Shown one piece after another: positions 9,603-18,200 of a stretch of 64,000 nt of DNA. The notes beneath the pieces were generated by a model that was not told the origin of the DNA, ran no database searches, and saw nothing but the letters and a program-made list of their open reading frames with translations. This stretch comes from Variovorax boronicumulans (GTDB taxonomy: Bacteria; Pseudomonadota; Gammaproteobacteria; Burkholderiales; Burkholderiaceae_C): positions 762,764-826,763 of the forward strand of contig NZ_JAAAFX010000009.1 of NCBI RefSeq assembly GCF_019352895.1. The letters are read 5' to 3'. Position 1 is the first letter of the stretch. Each line of letters starts with the position of its first letter. Position numbers and translations under genes: made by a program.

Positions 9603-10750
9603 GTGCCCAGCTTTCGCGCGATCAGGTCCTTCATGATCTCGCTGGTGCCGCCGTAGATGCGTTGCACGCGTGCGTCGGCATACATCCGGGCGATCGGGTA
9701 CTCGGCCATGTAGCCGTAACCGCCGAAGAGCTGCAGGCACTCGTCCGTGACCTTGCCCTGCTGCTCGGTGCACCACAGCTTGGCCATGTAGGCGGCTTCG
9801 GGGTCGAGCGTGCCGTCGAGCAGACGCTGGATGCAGTCGTTGACGAAACTGCGCACCACGTGCGCGAGGGTCGCGCATTCGGCCAGCTTGAAGCGCGTGT
9901 TCTGGAAATCGAACACCGTCTGGCCGAAGGCCTGGCGCTGCTGGGTGTACGCCACCGTGAGCTCGACCGCGCGCTCGATCACCGCTGCGGCCGGCACGCA
10001 CAGGAACAGCCGCTCGTACGCCAGCTGGCTCATCAGCTGCGCGAAGCCCCGGCCTTCCACTTCTCCCAGCAGCCGGTCGGCCGGCACGCGCACGCCGTCG
10101 AAGAACAGTTCGGCCGTGTCCGAGGCGTGCTGCCCGATCTTCTCGAGGCGGCGCCCGACGCGGAAGCCGGGCAGGTCCTCGGTCTCCAGCACGACCAGCG
10201 AGACGCCGCGGCTGCCGGCCTCGCCAGTGCGCACCGCGACCACCAGCAGGCTGGCGGTGAAGCCGTTGGTGATGAAGGTCTTGGCGCCGTCGATCACATA
10301 GCCGTCGCCGTCGCGGCGCGCCCGCGTGCGCAAGGCCTTCAGGTCCGAGCCGCAGCCGGGTTCGGTCAGGGCGATGCCGGCCAGCAGTTCGCCGCTGGCG
10401 AGTCTCGGCAGCCAGCGCTGCTTCTGCGCCGCGCTGCCGTAGTCGAGGATGTAGTGCGCGGCGAGGTTGTGCACGCCGGTGTTGGCGGGGATCTCGGCCT
10501 TGGCGAGTTCGTCCTGCACCACGAGCTGGTAGGCCAGCGAGGCCCCGGCGCCGCCATAGGTTTCGTCCAGTTCGGGCAGCAGGAAGCCCAGGGCACCGAA
10601 GGCGCGCCAGGTCTCGCGCGGGATGAAGCCCTGGCGGCGCCAGCCGTCGAGCTGCGGCGACAGCTCGGCCGCGACATAGCGGCGCACCTGGTCCCTGAAG
10701 GCCTCGATGTCTTCGTCCATCCACCGATGGCGGTACAGCTGGGGAAGCAT
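9599..10750 (-). CDS. Acyl-CoA dehydrogenase, long-chain/isovaleryl type
   Basis: A 383-residue flavoprotein of the acyl-CoA dehydrogenase family, introducing an alpha-beta double bond and passing electrons to ETF. FAD and substrate motifs are present: 'IALTEPGCGSDLKAL', 'YVIDGAKTFITNG', 'RQAFGQTVFDFQN' and 'QLFGGYGYMAEYPI'. The end 'RIYGGTSEIMKDLIARKL' has Gly where medium-chain enzymes carry the catalytic Glu, whereas Glu occurs in 'LAYERL', the position used by long-chain and isovaleryl-CoA dehydrogenases. The catalytic base is therefore probably there. Coupled to the SDR gene upstream (4-bp gap) and to the crotonase downstream (overlap). Confidence 0.9.
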   Translation of the reverse strand: MLPQLYRHRWMDEDIEAFRDQVRRYVAAELSPQLDGWRRQGFIPRETWRAFGALGFLLPELDETYGGAGASLAYQLVVQDELAKAEIPANTGVHNLAAHYILDYGSAAQKQRWLPRLASGELLAGIALTEPGCGSDLKALRTRARRDGDGYVIDGAKTFITNGFTASLLVVAVRTGEAGSRGVSLVVLETEDLPGFRVGRRLEKIGQHASDTAELFFDGVRVPADRLLGEVEGRGFAQLMSQLAYERLFLCVPAAAVIERAVELTVAYTQQRQAFGQTVFDFQNTRFKLAECATLAHVVRSFVNDCIQRLLDGTLDPEAAYMAKLWCTEQQGKVTDECLQLFGGYGYMAEYPIARMYADARVQRIYGGTSEIMKDLIARKLGT

Positions 10751-10754
10751 GGCC

Positions 10755-11585
10755 TCAGATCCCCGTCAGGCCGCCGCTGCACATCAGCGTCTGGCCGCTC
10801 ACGTAGTCCGACTCGGGCGTGCACAGCAGGTACACCGCGCCGGCCGCCTCTTCGGGCGTGCCGCCGCGGCCCAACGGGATCGACTGCTCCATCATCGCCA
10901 GCAGGCCGGGGTTGACGCCGACCTTGATCTCGCGGCCCTCGATGTTCGCGGTGGCCGCATCGGCGGTGCTGGCGGTCAGGCGGGTCTGGATGAAGCCGAA
11001 GGCCACGCAGTTGACCGTGACGTTCATGCGGCCCCATTCCTTGGCCAGCGTCTGCGTCATGCCGACGATGCCGGCCTTGGCGGTCGAATAGTTGGTCTGC
11101 CCCGCGTTGCCGAACAGGCCGGCCACGGAGGAGATGTTGACCACCTTGCGCACCACGCGCCGGCCTGCGTCGGTCTCGGCCTTGGCGAGCGCGCGGATCA
11201 CGGGCTGCGCGGCGCGCAGGATGCGGAACGGCGCCGTCAGGTGCACGTCGATCATCGCGTACCACTGCTCGTCGGTGGTCTTCTGCAGCACGCTGTCCCA
11301 GGTGTAGCCGGCGTTGTTGACGATGATGTCCAGGCCCTGGTATCGGCTCACCGCGGTGCCGACGAAGCGCTCGGCGAAGTCGGGTGCCGAGACGCTGCCG
11401 ACGCAGGCCACGGCCTCGCCGCCGCTCGCGCGGATGGCCTGCACCGTGTCCTCGGCCGGCTCGGCATCGAGGTCGTTGACGACGACGCGTGCGCCTTCGG
11501 CGGCCAGCTTGAGCGCGATCGCGCGGCCGATGCCGCGGCCCGAGCCGGTGATGAGGGCGACCTTGCCTTCGAGTTTGCGTGTCAT
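10755..11585 (-). CDS. SDR family 3-hydroxyacyl-CoA dehydrogenase/FabG-like
   Basis: A 276-residue classical short-chain dehydrogenase. The cofactor motif 'TGSGRGIG', 'NDLDAEP' after strand 2, 'NNAG' and the catalytic Ser-Tyr-Lys set ('NISSVAGLFGNAGQTNYSTAKAG') are all present. In this operon it is the natural candidate for oxidising the 3-hydroxyacyl-CoA made by the MaoC hydratases, with NAD as likely acceptor because an acidic residue follows strand 2. It sits between the MaoC pair and the acyl-CoA dehydrogenase. An insertion around 'AKAETDAGRRVVRK' lengthens the loop before the catalytic Ser compared with a minimal FabG. Confidence 0.87.
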   Translation of the reverse strand: MTRKLEGKVALITGSGRGIGRAIALKLAAEGARVVVNDLDAEPAEDTVQAIRASGGEAVACVGSVSAPDFAERFVGTAVSRYQGLDIIVNNAGYTWDSVLQKTTDEQWYAMIDVHLTAPFRILRAAQPVIRALAKAETDAGRRVVRKVVNISSVAGLFGNAGQTNYSTAKAGIVGMTQTLAKEWGRMNVTVNCVAFGFIQTRLTASTADAATANIEGREIKVGVNPGLLAMMEQSIPLGRGGTPEEAAGAVYLLCTPESDYVSGQTLMCSGGLTGI

Positions 11586-11616
11586 GTGGGGGGTCTCTGT
11601 GGTTGCAGTGGAAGAT

Positions 11617-12036
11617 TCAGCCCAGCGCCACCAGCGCTTCGCCCGCGATCCGGGCCTGGCCGTACTGGTTGGCGCTCAGCAGTTCGACGCGCACGCAGCG
11701 CTCGCCATCGTGTTCGAGCTTCTCGACCACGCGGCCGGTGCAGCGCACCGCATGGCCCAGGTGCGTGATGCCCTGGAAGCGCACGTCGAAGCGCCGCAGC
11801 TGCGATGGCGGCGCCCACTGTGTGAGCAGCCGGCCGAGCCAGGCCATGCCCAGCATGCCCTGCGCGAACACGTCGGGCATGCCGGCCCTGCGCGCGAAGT
11901 CGGTGTCGATGTGGATGGGGTTGTGGTCTCCCGAGGCACCCGCGAAGAGCGCGAGCGTGGTGCGGGTAACAGGGGACAGCTGCAGAGCGGGCAGTTCATC
12001 GCCGACCTGAATGCTGTCGTAGGTGGGAGGAGTCAT
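11617..12036 (-). CDS. MaoC family (R)-hydratase subunit
   Basis: A 139-residue single hot-dog protein with the hydratase 2 motif 'GASGDHNPIHIDTDFARRAG', where Asp and His are the catalytic pair, followed by 'FAQGMLGMAWLGRLL'. The start MTPPTYDS has AAAGGACG upstream; a longer in-frame start lacks this. It follows the other hot-dog gene by 16 bp. The complete catalytic motif here and the substrate-tunnel type partner upstream suggest a two-subunit enoyl-CoA hydratase, as known for ChsH1/ChsH2-like or HadAB-type pairs. Confidence 0.87.
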   Translation of the reverse strand: MTPPTYDSIQVGDELPALQLSPVTRTTLALFAGASGDHNPIHIDTDFARRAGMPDVFAQGMLGMAWLGRLLTQWAPPSQLRRFDVRFQGITHLGHAVRCTGRVVEKLEHDGERCVRVELLSANQYGQARIAGEALVALG

Positions 12037-12052
12037 GGTGCGTCCTTTCGCC

Positions 12053-12493
12053 TCAATGGCGGCATACGAGTACCGTGCGCAGCTCGGCCACGAGCTCGTC
12101 ACGCTGGTTGGTGGCGCGCGAGGTCTTCACGACGAACTCGAGCGCGCCGTTCTTCTTGTCGTAGATGTCGCTGAGGGTGGAGCGCACCGTCACCGTGTCG
12201 CCCGCGCAGGCCGGGCGGTGGTAGCTGAAGCTCTGCTCGCCGTGCAGCAGCTTCGCAAGCGGGATCTGCAGGTCGTCGAGCAACCGGTTCGACGCGCCCG
12301 AATCCAGCTCGGCCGCGAACAGGAAGGTCGGCGGCGCCGGCAGGTCGGGGTAGCCGGCATCGCGTGCGGCAGCCACATCGGTGTAGACCGGATCGGTTTC
12401 GCCGATGGCCTTGGCGAAGAACTGCAGCCGGGTGCGTTCGATGGGCAGCACCGAGGCGGGCAACGCATGCCCGATCCATTTCTTGTCGATCAT
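12053..12493 (-). CDS. MaoC-like N-terminal hot-dog protein (FAS1-DH type)
   Basis: A 146-residue hot-dog protein of the MaoC_dehydrat_N type. Recognisable features are 'RTRLQFFAKAIGETDPVYTD' at the start, 'PAPPTFLF' and 'GEQSFSYHRPACAGDTVTVR', which is the conserved second half of the fold. The catalytic Asp-His motif of active hydratase 2 is replaced, as is usual for the partner subunit. The start MIDKKWIG is preceded by GAGGAGA. It lies ten bp after the thiolase and before the catalytic MaoC gene, so a heteromeric hydratase is the simplest reading. Confidence 0.85.
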   Translation of the reverse strand: MIDKKWIGHALPASVLPIERTRLQFFAKAIGETDPVYTDVAAARDAGYPDLPAPPTFLFAAELDSGASNRLLDDLQIPLAKLLHGEQSFSYHRPACAGDTVTVRSTLSDIYDKKNGALEFVVKTSRATNQRDELVAELRTVLVCRH

Positions 12494-12503
12494 GGTGGTC
12501 TCC

Positions 12504-13688
12504 TCAGACGCGTTCGTAGAGCGTGACCACGCAGGCGCCACCCAGGCCGAGGTTGTGCTGCAGGGCCAGCCGCGCACCTTCGACCTGGCGCTTGTCGGCC
12601 GTGCCGCGCAACTGCTGGACCAGCTCGGTGCACTGCGCGACGCCCGTCGCGCCCAGCGGGTGGCCCTTCGACAGCAGGCCGCCCGAAGGGTTGGTGACCA
12701 CCTTGCCGCCGTAGCTGTTGTCGCCATCGAGCACGAACTGCTCGGCACCGCCCACCGGGCACAGGCCCAGCGCCTCATAGCTCAGCAGCTCGTTGTGGGC
12801 GAAGCAGTCGTGCAGCTCCACCACGTCGATGTCCTGCGGGCCGACACCGGCCGCCTCGTACACCTGCTGTGCGGCATCCCGGGCCATGCTGAAGCCGACC
12901 ACCTCGCGCATGTCGCGGCTCTCGAAGCTCACGGCGCGGTCGGTGGTCATGGCCTGGGCCTTGATGCGCACGCGGCGGTCGAGTCCGTGGCGTTCGGCGA
13001 ACGCGCTCGAGCAGACGATGGCCGCGGCCGCGCCGCAGGTGGGCGGGCAGGCCATGAGCCGCGTCATCACGCCGGGCCACATGAGCGGCGAGGCCATCAC
13101 CTCGTCTTCGGTGACGACGGTGCGGAACAGCGCGAGCGGGTTGTTCGACGCATGGCGGCTGGCCTTGGCACGGATCTTCGCGAAGGTCGACAGCTGCGTG
13201 CCGTACTGTTCCATGTGGGCCAGGCCGGCGCCGCCGAAATAGCGCAGCGCGAGCGGCACCTGCGCGTCGCCGACCAGCGCGTCGGTGAGGGTCTCGAAGC
13301 GGTCGAAGGGGCTGGGACGGTCGGTGAACATGGCCCCGAGCGCGCCCGGGCTCATGTGCTCGAAGCCCAGGGCCAGCACGCAATCGGCGGCCCCGCTGGC
13401 CACCGCCTGCCGGGCCAGGAACAGCGCGGTCGAGCCGGTCGAGCAGTTGTTGTTGACGTTAACCACCGGGATGCCGGTCATGCCGACTTCGTAGAGGGCG
13501 CGCTGGCCGGCGGTCGAGTCGCCGTAGACGTAGCCCACATAGGCCTGCTGCACCTGTGCGTAGTCGATGCCGGCGTCCTGCAGCGCGATGCGTGTGGCTT
13601 CAGCGGCCATCTCGGGATAGGGCCGGTTCGCACCGGGCTTGGTGAAGGGGATCATGCCGACCCCCGTGACGTAGACGTCCTGGCTCAT
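12504..13688 (-). CDS. SCP-x type thiolase / lipid-transfer protein
   Basis: A 394-residue thiolase-fold enzyme of the SCP-x/lipid-transfer branch. The nucleophile is in 'NVNNNCSTGSTAL' (Cys about residue 82), followed by 'HDCFAHNELLSYEALGL' and 'NPSGGLLSKGHPLGATG', which carry the His residues typical of this branch. The start MSQDVYVTGVGMIP has AGGAG six bases upstream. SCP-x thiolases cleave 3-oxo, 2-methyl-branched and steroid side-chain acyl-CoAs; some relatives work as aldolases together with a DUF35 protein, and no DUF35 gene is seen here. It is the second gene of the operon, 40 bp after the acyl-CoA ligase. Confidence 0.87.
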   Translation of the reverse strand: MSQDVYVTGVGMIPFTKPGANRPYPEMAAEATRIALQDAGIDYAQVQQAYVGYVYGDSTAGQRALYEVGMTGIPVVNVNNNCSTGSTALFLARQAVASGAADCVLALGFEHMSPGALGAMFTDRPSPFDRFETLTDALVGDAQVPLALRYFGGAGLAHMEQYGTQLSTFAKIRAKASRHASNNPLALFRTVVTEDEVMASPLMWPGVMTRLMACPPTCGAAAAIVCSSAFAERHGLDRRVRIKAQAMTTDRAVSFESRDMREVVGFSMARDAAQQVYEAAGVGPQDIDVVELHDCFAHNELLSYEALGLCPVGGAEQFVLDGDNSYGGKVVTNPSGGLLSKGHPLGATGVAQCTELVQQLRGTADKRQVEGARLALQHNLGLGGACVVTLYERV

Positions 13689-13728
13689 GAGAGGCTCCTG
13701 GAAATGAAAGGAAGAAAGGGATGGGGAT

Positions 13729-15288
13729 TCATGCGACGCTGCGCTGGCGCCCCTCCCAGAAGGGCTCGCGCAGTCGGGTCTTGAGCACCTTGCCGGCACC
13801 CGACAGCGGCAGCGCGTCGAGGAAGGCCATGCTGCGCGGGCACTTGTAGCCGGCGATGAGCGTCTTGCAGTGCGCGATCAGCACCTCGGCCGGCGTGTCG
13901 TCGCCCGGCCTGCGCACCACCACCGCATGGACCGACTCGCCCCACGCGTCGCTCGGAATGCCGATCACCGCGCAGGCGGCCACGGCGGGGTGCTGGGTGA
14001 TCGCGTTCTCGACCTCGGCCGAGTAGATGTTCTCGCCGCCGCTGATGATCATGTCCTTGAGGCGGTCGACCACGAAGATGTAGCCCTCGTCGTCCATGTA
14101 GGCGCCGTCGCCGGTGTGCATCCAGCCGTCGCGCACGGCGGCGGCGGTCTGCTCGGGCATGTTCCAGTAGCCCTGCATCACGTTGGGCCCGCGCACCGCC
14201 ACTTCGCCCACGGTGCCGCGTGGCACCTCGACGTCCTCGGCATCGACGATGCGCACCTGGGTGCAGTAGCTCGCGCGGCCGGCCGAGCGCAGCTTGCCGG
14301 ATTGGCGGCCCTCGGCGGTGTGGTTGCGGGCCGGATTGACGGTAGCCAGCGGCGACAGCTCGGTCATGCCGTAGGCCTGCACGAAGTCCACGCCCGGAAA
14401 CGCGTCCATCGCGCGGTTCAGCACGGCCTCCGAGATGGGCGAGGCACCGTAGGTGATGCACTGCAGGCTGCCGAGGTCGCGCGGCTCGCGCATCGCGGGG
14501 TGGTCGACCAGCATCTGGATCATCGTGGGCACCAGCAGGATGTGGGTGACGCGGTCACGGGCGATGGCGTCGAGCACGCCCTCGGGGCTGAACATCGGCA
14601 CGATCGAATGCGTGTTGCCCTCGAGCCAGTGCGGCGAGGCCAGTCCCATGTCGGCCAGATGGAACATCGGCGCGGCATGCAGGTAGCAGCCCGCGGGCGG
14701 TGCCAGGTGCTCGGCATGCAGCGCCAGGCCGGAGCTGCACAGGTTGGTGTGGCTCAGCATCACGCCCTTGGGAAAGCCGGTGGTGCCGCCGGTGTAGAAG
14801 ATGCCGGCGAGGTCTTCGTCGCAACGGCCGGCATCGGGCACCGGCGCGGCGGCGTCGAGCAGGCCTTCGTAACTGTGCATGCCGGCCGGCGTGGCGCCAT
14901 CGCCGCAATAGATCACTTCGCGCAGGCTCCGGCACTGGCTGCGCATGCCCTCGACCATCGGGCGGAAGGTCTCGTCGACCAGCAGGATCGACGAGCCCGA
15001 GTCCTCCAGCGAGTAGAGGATCTCGGCGGCCGACCAGCGGATGTTGCAGGGATTGAGCACACCGCCGCCCCAGGGCACGGCCATCTGGTACTCGAGGTAG
15101 CGGTCGGAGTTCATCGACAGCATGGCCACGCGGTCGCCGGTGCGCATGCCCAGCTGCTGCAGGGCCGATGCGAGGCGGGCGACGCGTTCGGCGTAGTCGC
15201 GGAAGGTGCGCGCTCGGCCGGCAAAACGCACGGCCACCTTGTCAGGGTTCTGCTGCACCGCACGGTGCAATGCCTGGGTCATGTACAT
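13729..15288 (-). CDS. Acyl-CoA synthetase (AMP-forming)
   Basis: A 519-residue AMP-binding ligase, first gene of the CoA operon, activating a carboxylic acid with ATP and CoA. The P-loop-like motif 'YTGGTTGFPKGVMLSHTN' is intact, 'AYGMTELSP' is the A5 motif, 'GWMHTGDGAYMDDEGY' the A7 motif, and 'DRLKDMIISGGENIYSAEVE' the hinge region. A late Lys in 'LSGAGKVLKTRL' is the adenylation catalytic Lys. It resembles long-chain/fatty-acid-CoA ligase FadD13-like members; the substrate is not defined by sequence. Its promoter should lie in the 270 bp shared with the divergent AraC gene. Confidence 0.9.
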   Translation of the reverse strand: MYMTQALHRAVQQNPDKVAVRFAGRARTFRDYAERVARLASALQQLGMRTGDRVAMLSMNSDRYLEYQMAVPWGGGVLNPCNIRWSAAEILYSLEDSGSSILLVDETFRPMVEGMRSQCRSLREVIYCGDGATPAGMHSYEGLLDAAAPVPDAGRCDEDLAGIFYTGGTTGFPKGVMLSHTNLCSSGLALHAEHLAPPAGCYLHAAPMFHLADMGLASPHWLEGNTHSIVPMFSPEGVLDAIARDRVTHILLVPTMIQMLVDHPAMREPRDLGSLQCITYGASPISEAVLNRAMDAFPGVDFVQAYGMTELSPLATVNPARNHTAEGRQSGKLRSAGRASYCTQVRIVDAEDVEVPRGTVGEVAVRGPNVMQGYWNMPEQTAAAVRDGWMHTGDGAYMDDEGYIFVVDRLKDMIISGGENIYSAEVENAITQHPAVAACAVIGIPSDAWGESVHAVVVRRPGDDTPAEVLIAHCKTLIAGYKCPRSMAFLDALPLSGAGKVLKTRLREPFWEGRQRSVA

Positions 15289-15558
15289 GGTGTTGTCTCT
15301 TGTTGGTCTTGGGGTCGCAGGCTCCTGCCCACGCTGCAGATGGTAGGAATCGATACCCCTTTGCGCGATGCCGTATTGCGTCGTTCGGATGGCAGAAAAC
15401 CGCAAACTGCCGGTGCCCATGCAGACATGGCGCGCGAAGCAAGGGTTTTCGCCAACCCACGTTTTTTGGGCGCGGCCAGGCCCGCAGGCTCGCTATGCTT
15501 CGACCGCGGCCGGCGGACCCGCTGCAGGCCTTCACACCGGCAAAGACCTTCGTCCACG

Positions 15559-16569
15559 ATGCTTCATCCTCCCCAGACGGTTTCCATCCGCTTCGTGCAC
15601 AGCATCCTCACGGGCGTGAAGTCGCGCGGCCTGTGCTGCGAACCGTTTCTGGTCGACGTCGGCATCGCGCCCGAACTGCTGGAGCAGCTCGATGCGCGCG
15701 TGACGCTGGACCAGTACGCGGCACTCTTCAAGGCGCTCACGAACAGCCTCGACGACGACCTGCTCGGCTTGCTCGGCCGACCGCTGCGGCGCGGCAGCTT
15801 CGCGTTGATCGCACGCTCGGCGCTGGGCGCGGAAACACTGGAGGTGGCCATTCGCCGCGTGGCGCGGACCTTTCGCCTGTTGCAGGACGATGTGGCCTTC
15901 GAGTCGGTGCGCCAGGGCGAGCTGGCCGGCCTGGTCCTGCGCTTCGACCGGCCCGCCGAGATGCAGGCGGTGTTTCTGCACGAGCTGCTGCTGCGCACGA
16001 CCTGGCGCTTCCTGGCCTGGCTGGTGGGCGGGCAGTTGCCCGCGCGGCGCTTCGACTTCGCCTTCGCGCCCCCGCCGCATGCCGAAGGCTACGAGAAGGT
16101 GTTTCCCGCCGCGCGCCACTTCCATTGCGCGCAGTCCGGCTTCTGGTTCGACGTCGGCCATCTGAAGAATGCGGTGCGGCGCGACGAAGCCGCCTTGCGG
16201 ACCTTCCTGGCCGACGGGCAGGTCAACATCCTCATTCCGCCGCGCAGGGAGGACGCCTTCGGCACCCGTGTGCGCGCCTGGCTGCAACAGGCGCAGCCCG
16301 CATGGCCGGACCTGGTCGCCACCGCCGGCGCGCTGCATGTCACCGTCTCCACGCTGCAGCGGCGGCTGGCGCTCGAGGGCACGTCCTTCCAGACGCTCAA
16401 GGACGAGCTGCGGCGCGACACGGCCATCGTCCGGCTGAGTACCAGCACGGTGTCGCTGGCGGCGCTGTCCGAAGAACTCGGCTTCGCCGACAGCTCGGCC
16501 TTCCAGCGCGCCTTCAAGAGTTGGACCGGGAGTGCGCCGGGCATCTACCGGCGCAGCGGTCGACGGTGA
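15559..16569 (+). CDS. AraC family regulator with arabinose-binding-like domain
   Basis: A 336-residue AraC regulator of the group with a long N-terminal effector domain (roughly residues 15-200, PF12625-like: 'FVHSILTGVKSRGLCCEP', 'FALIARSALGAETLEVAI'). The C-terminal pair of helix-turn-helix motifs includes 'LHVTVSTLQRRLALEGTSF' and 'LSEELGFADSSAFQRAFKSW'. It is divergent from the acyl-CoA ligase that heads the eight-gene CoA operon, so it is the best candidate activator of that operon, probably responding to the acid or its CoA ester. Confidence 0.88.
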   Translation: MLHPPQTVSIRFVHSILTGVKSRGLCCEPFLVDVGIAPELLEQLDARVTLDQYAALFKALTNSLDDDLLGLLGRPLRRGSFALIARSALGAETLEVAIRRVARTFRLLQDDVAFESVRQGELAGLVLRFDRPAEMQAVFLHELLLRTTWRFLAWLVGGQLPARRFDFAFAPPPHAEGYEKVFPAARHFHCAQSGFWFDVGHLKNAVRRDEAALRTFLADGQVNILIPPRREDAFGTRVRAWLQQAQPAWPDLVATAGALHVTVSTLQRRLALEGTSFQTLKDELRRDTAIVRLSTSTVSLAALSEELGFADSSAFQRAFKSWTGSAPGIYRRSGRR

Positions 16570-16655
16570 TGCCGCGCCGACGAGGACGCCGTGCGACCCG
16601 CATGCGGCACGCTTGGCGACCGGATGGCGGAGGACCGAACGGCTGTCCGCGTCCA

Positions 16656-16695
16656 GCGCCATGACGCAGCGCAGCCATCGCTTTCGTCATGGCGC
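16656..16695. terminator. Inverted repeat between convergent genes
   Basis: GCGCCATGAC and GTCATGGCGC form a perfect 10-bp stem separated by 20 nt. It lies between the stop of the AraC gene (rightward) and the stop of the porin (leftward), where a bidirectional terminator would be expected. There is no T run on either strand and the loop is long, so this is only a candidate. Confidence 0.35.
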
Positions 16696-16709
16696 GGGAG
16701 GCGTCGGCC

Positions 16710-18010
16710 TCAGAAGGCGTAACGGATGCCCAGGTCGTAGCCGGTCGACGTGCGCGGCGTGAAGCTCGCGTTGTTGACCAGCGCCGGGCCGCCTGTGCTC
16801 AGCGCCGCACCGTTCCTGTTGCGGACCTGTGCCACGGTGGCGTAGAGCGCGGTGCGCTTCGACAGGTTGTACACATAGCCCAGCGCGAGCTTGCGGGCCT
16901 TGGGGTCCGGCAGTGCGGCCATCCCCGGGGGCGTGACCCGGTTCAGGTCATAGTCGACCTGCGACCAGGAGGCCCGGAGCAGGCCGGCACCGATGGGCGC
17001 CGTCAGGCCCAGCAGAAAGCCGGTCGTGTCGACGTCGGGCGCTCGCACCGGCGGCGCGGCATCGTAGGCGCGGCGCGTCCGCAGCCTGGAGACCTCTCCC
17101 AGCAGCTTGACGACGCCGAAGTCGTAGGACGCCCCCAGGTTCACGGTCTTGACCGAATCCGTGGTGCCGGCATCGTGGTTGTCTCCGATGGCGCTGTTGC
17201 CGTAGGCGATCGCGACATCGAGCGGTCCACTCGCGTACCCGATGCGGCCGCCGACATAGCGGCCCGTGCGCGTGCTGTTCGCGGCCACGGGCGTCGACGA
17301 CGGCTGAGACGATCCGACGTTCTCGGGCAGGGCGTACTGGAGTTCGCCATAGACGCCGCCCAGGTTCGGCGGCAGGAAGTAGCCGACGCTGTTGCTGGTG
17401 CGCACGTAGTTGGGATTGCCGCCGAAGGTGCGCGTGCCGGTCGGCAGCGGATAGAGCTGCGCCGCCATGAGCAGCGTGGCGCCGGCCCCCACGGTACCGA
17501 AGGGGTCGTACACCGTGTCGTTCCAGAAGGTGGCGGCGTAGTCCCGCCCCAGGCGCACTTCGCCCCAGGGGCCCGAGAGGCTGACGGTCGAGCGACGCGT
17601 GAAGCTCAGGCCGCCGACGTTGCCGTCGTCGTTGGTGAGCTGTCCTTCGAGCCAGAAGCCGGCGGCCATTCCGCCCCCAGGTCTTCGGTGCCGCGGAATC
17701 CCAATCGGCTCGAGTTGTAGCCCGAGTTGGTCAAGGCCGTCTGGCTCGTCCTGACGCTGCCCTGGTTGACGGCGCCGGGGCGCTCGTCCCTCGAGCGGTT
17801 GCTGTAGCCGCTGAGCGCGGCATCGACGACGCCGAACAGCGTGACGTTCGATTGCGCCGATGCCAGCCCCGTGGCCGCCAGTGCGGCGCACGCCACCCAG
17901 GCGCGCCGCGCCGGGCGCTTCGGGCGTGTGGAGATGACGATGCCTCCGAGGTGTCGAAGCCATGGGAACGGCCGCTGGGCCTCTTGCCGGCGCGCGTGAA
18001 TTCTTTCCAT
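16710..18010 (-). pseudogene. Gram-negative porin (OmpC-like), frameshifted
   Basis: A 16-strand-type general porin interrupted by a single-base loss. The first part reads signal peptide '...AALAATGLASAQS', then 'NVTLFGVVDAALSGYSNRS' and 'SRLGFRGTEDLG', all typical of Burkholderiales porins. The second part continues in another frame from 'GMAAGFWLEGQL' through 'SGPWGEVRLGRDYAATFW' to the C-terminal 'YDLGIRYAF', with the terminal Phe needed for outer-membrane assembly. The break falls in a run of five C (17674-17678, plus strand); one more base restores the frame. Either a recent null allele or a sequencing error. The start ATG follows AGGGAG by nine bases; the N-terminus before the signal peptide is unusually long. 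Confidence 0.85.
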
Positions 18011-18130
18011 CTGAACTTTCTCCCTGTGCAGCCCCGGGACATCCGAGGCCTTCTTTTTCTGGAGGCCGATGGTAGGAAAGGAGCGCCGTCCCGGCGATGG
18101 TCGAGTGCAGCGAAGTGATAGCGAAAGAAC

Positions 18131-18152
18131 TCAGTTTCTTTTCAGTTCACTT
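18131..18152. promoter_or_regulatory. Direct repeat upstream of porin, possible operator
   Basis: Two copies of TCAGTT (plus strand) start 11 bp apart, one helical turn, in an AT-rich island about 125 bp upstream of the porin start. Direct half-sites at helical spacing are the usual target form of AraC-type proteins, and an AraC gene lies immediately upstream on the same strand. No binding evidence exists; the call is by pattern only. Confidence 0.35.
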
Positions 18153-18200
18153 TTCTTATTCATGTTGCGTGTGCCGGTGACGCTTTCGATCACATTTCGT

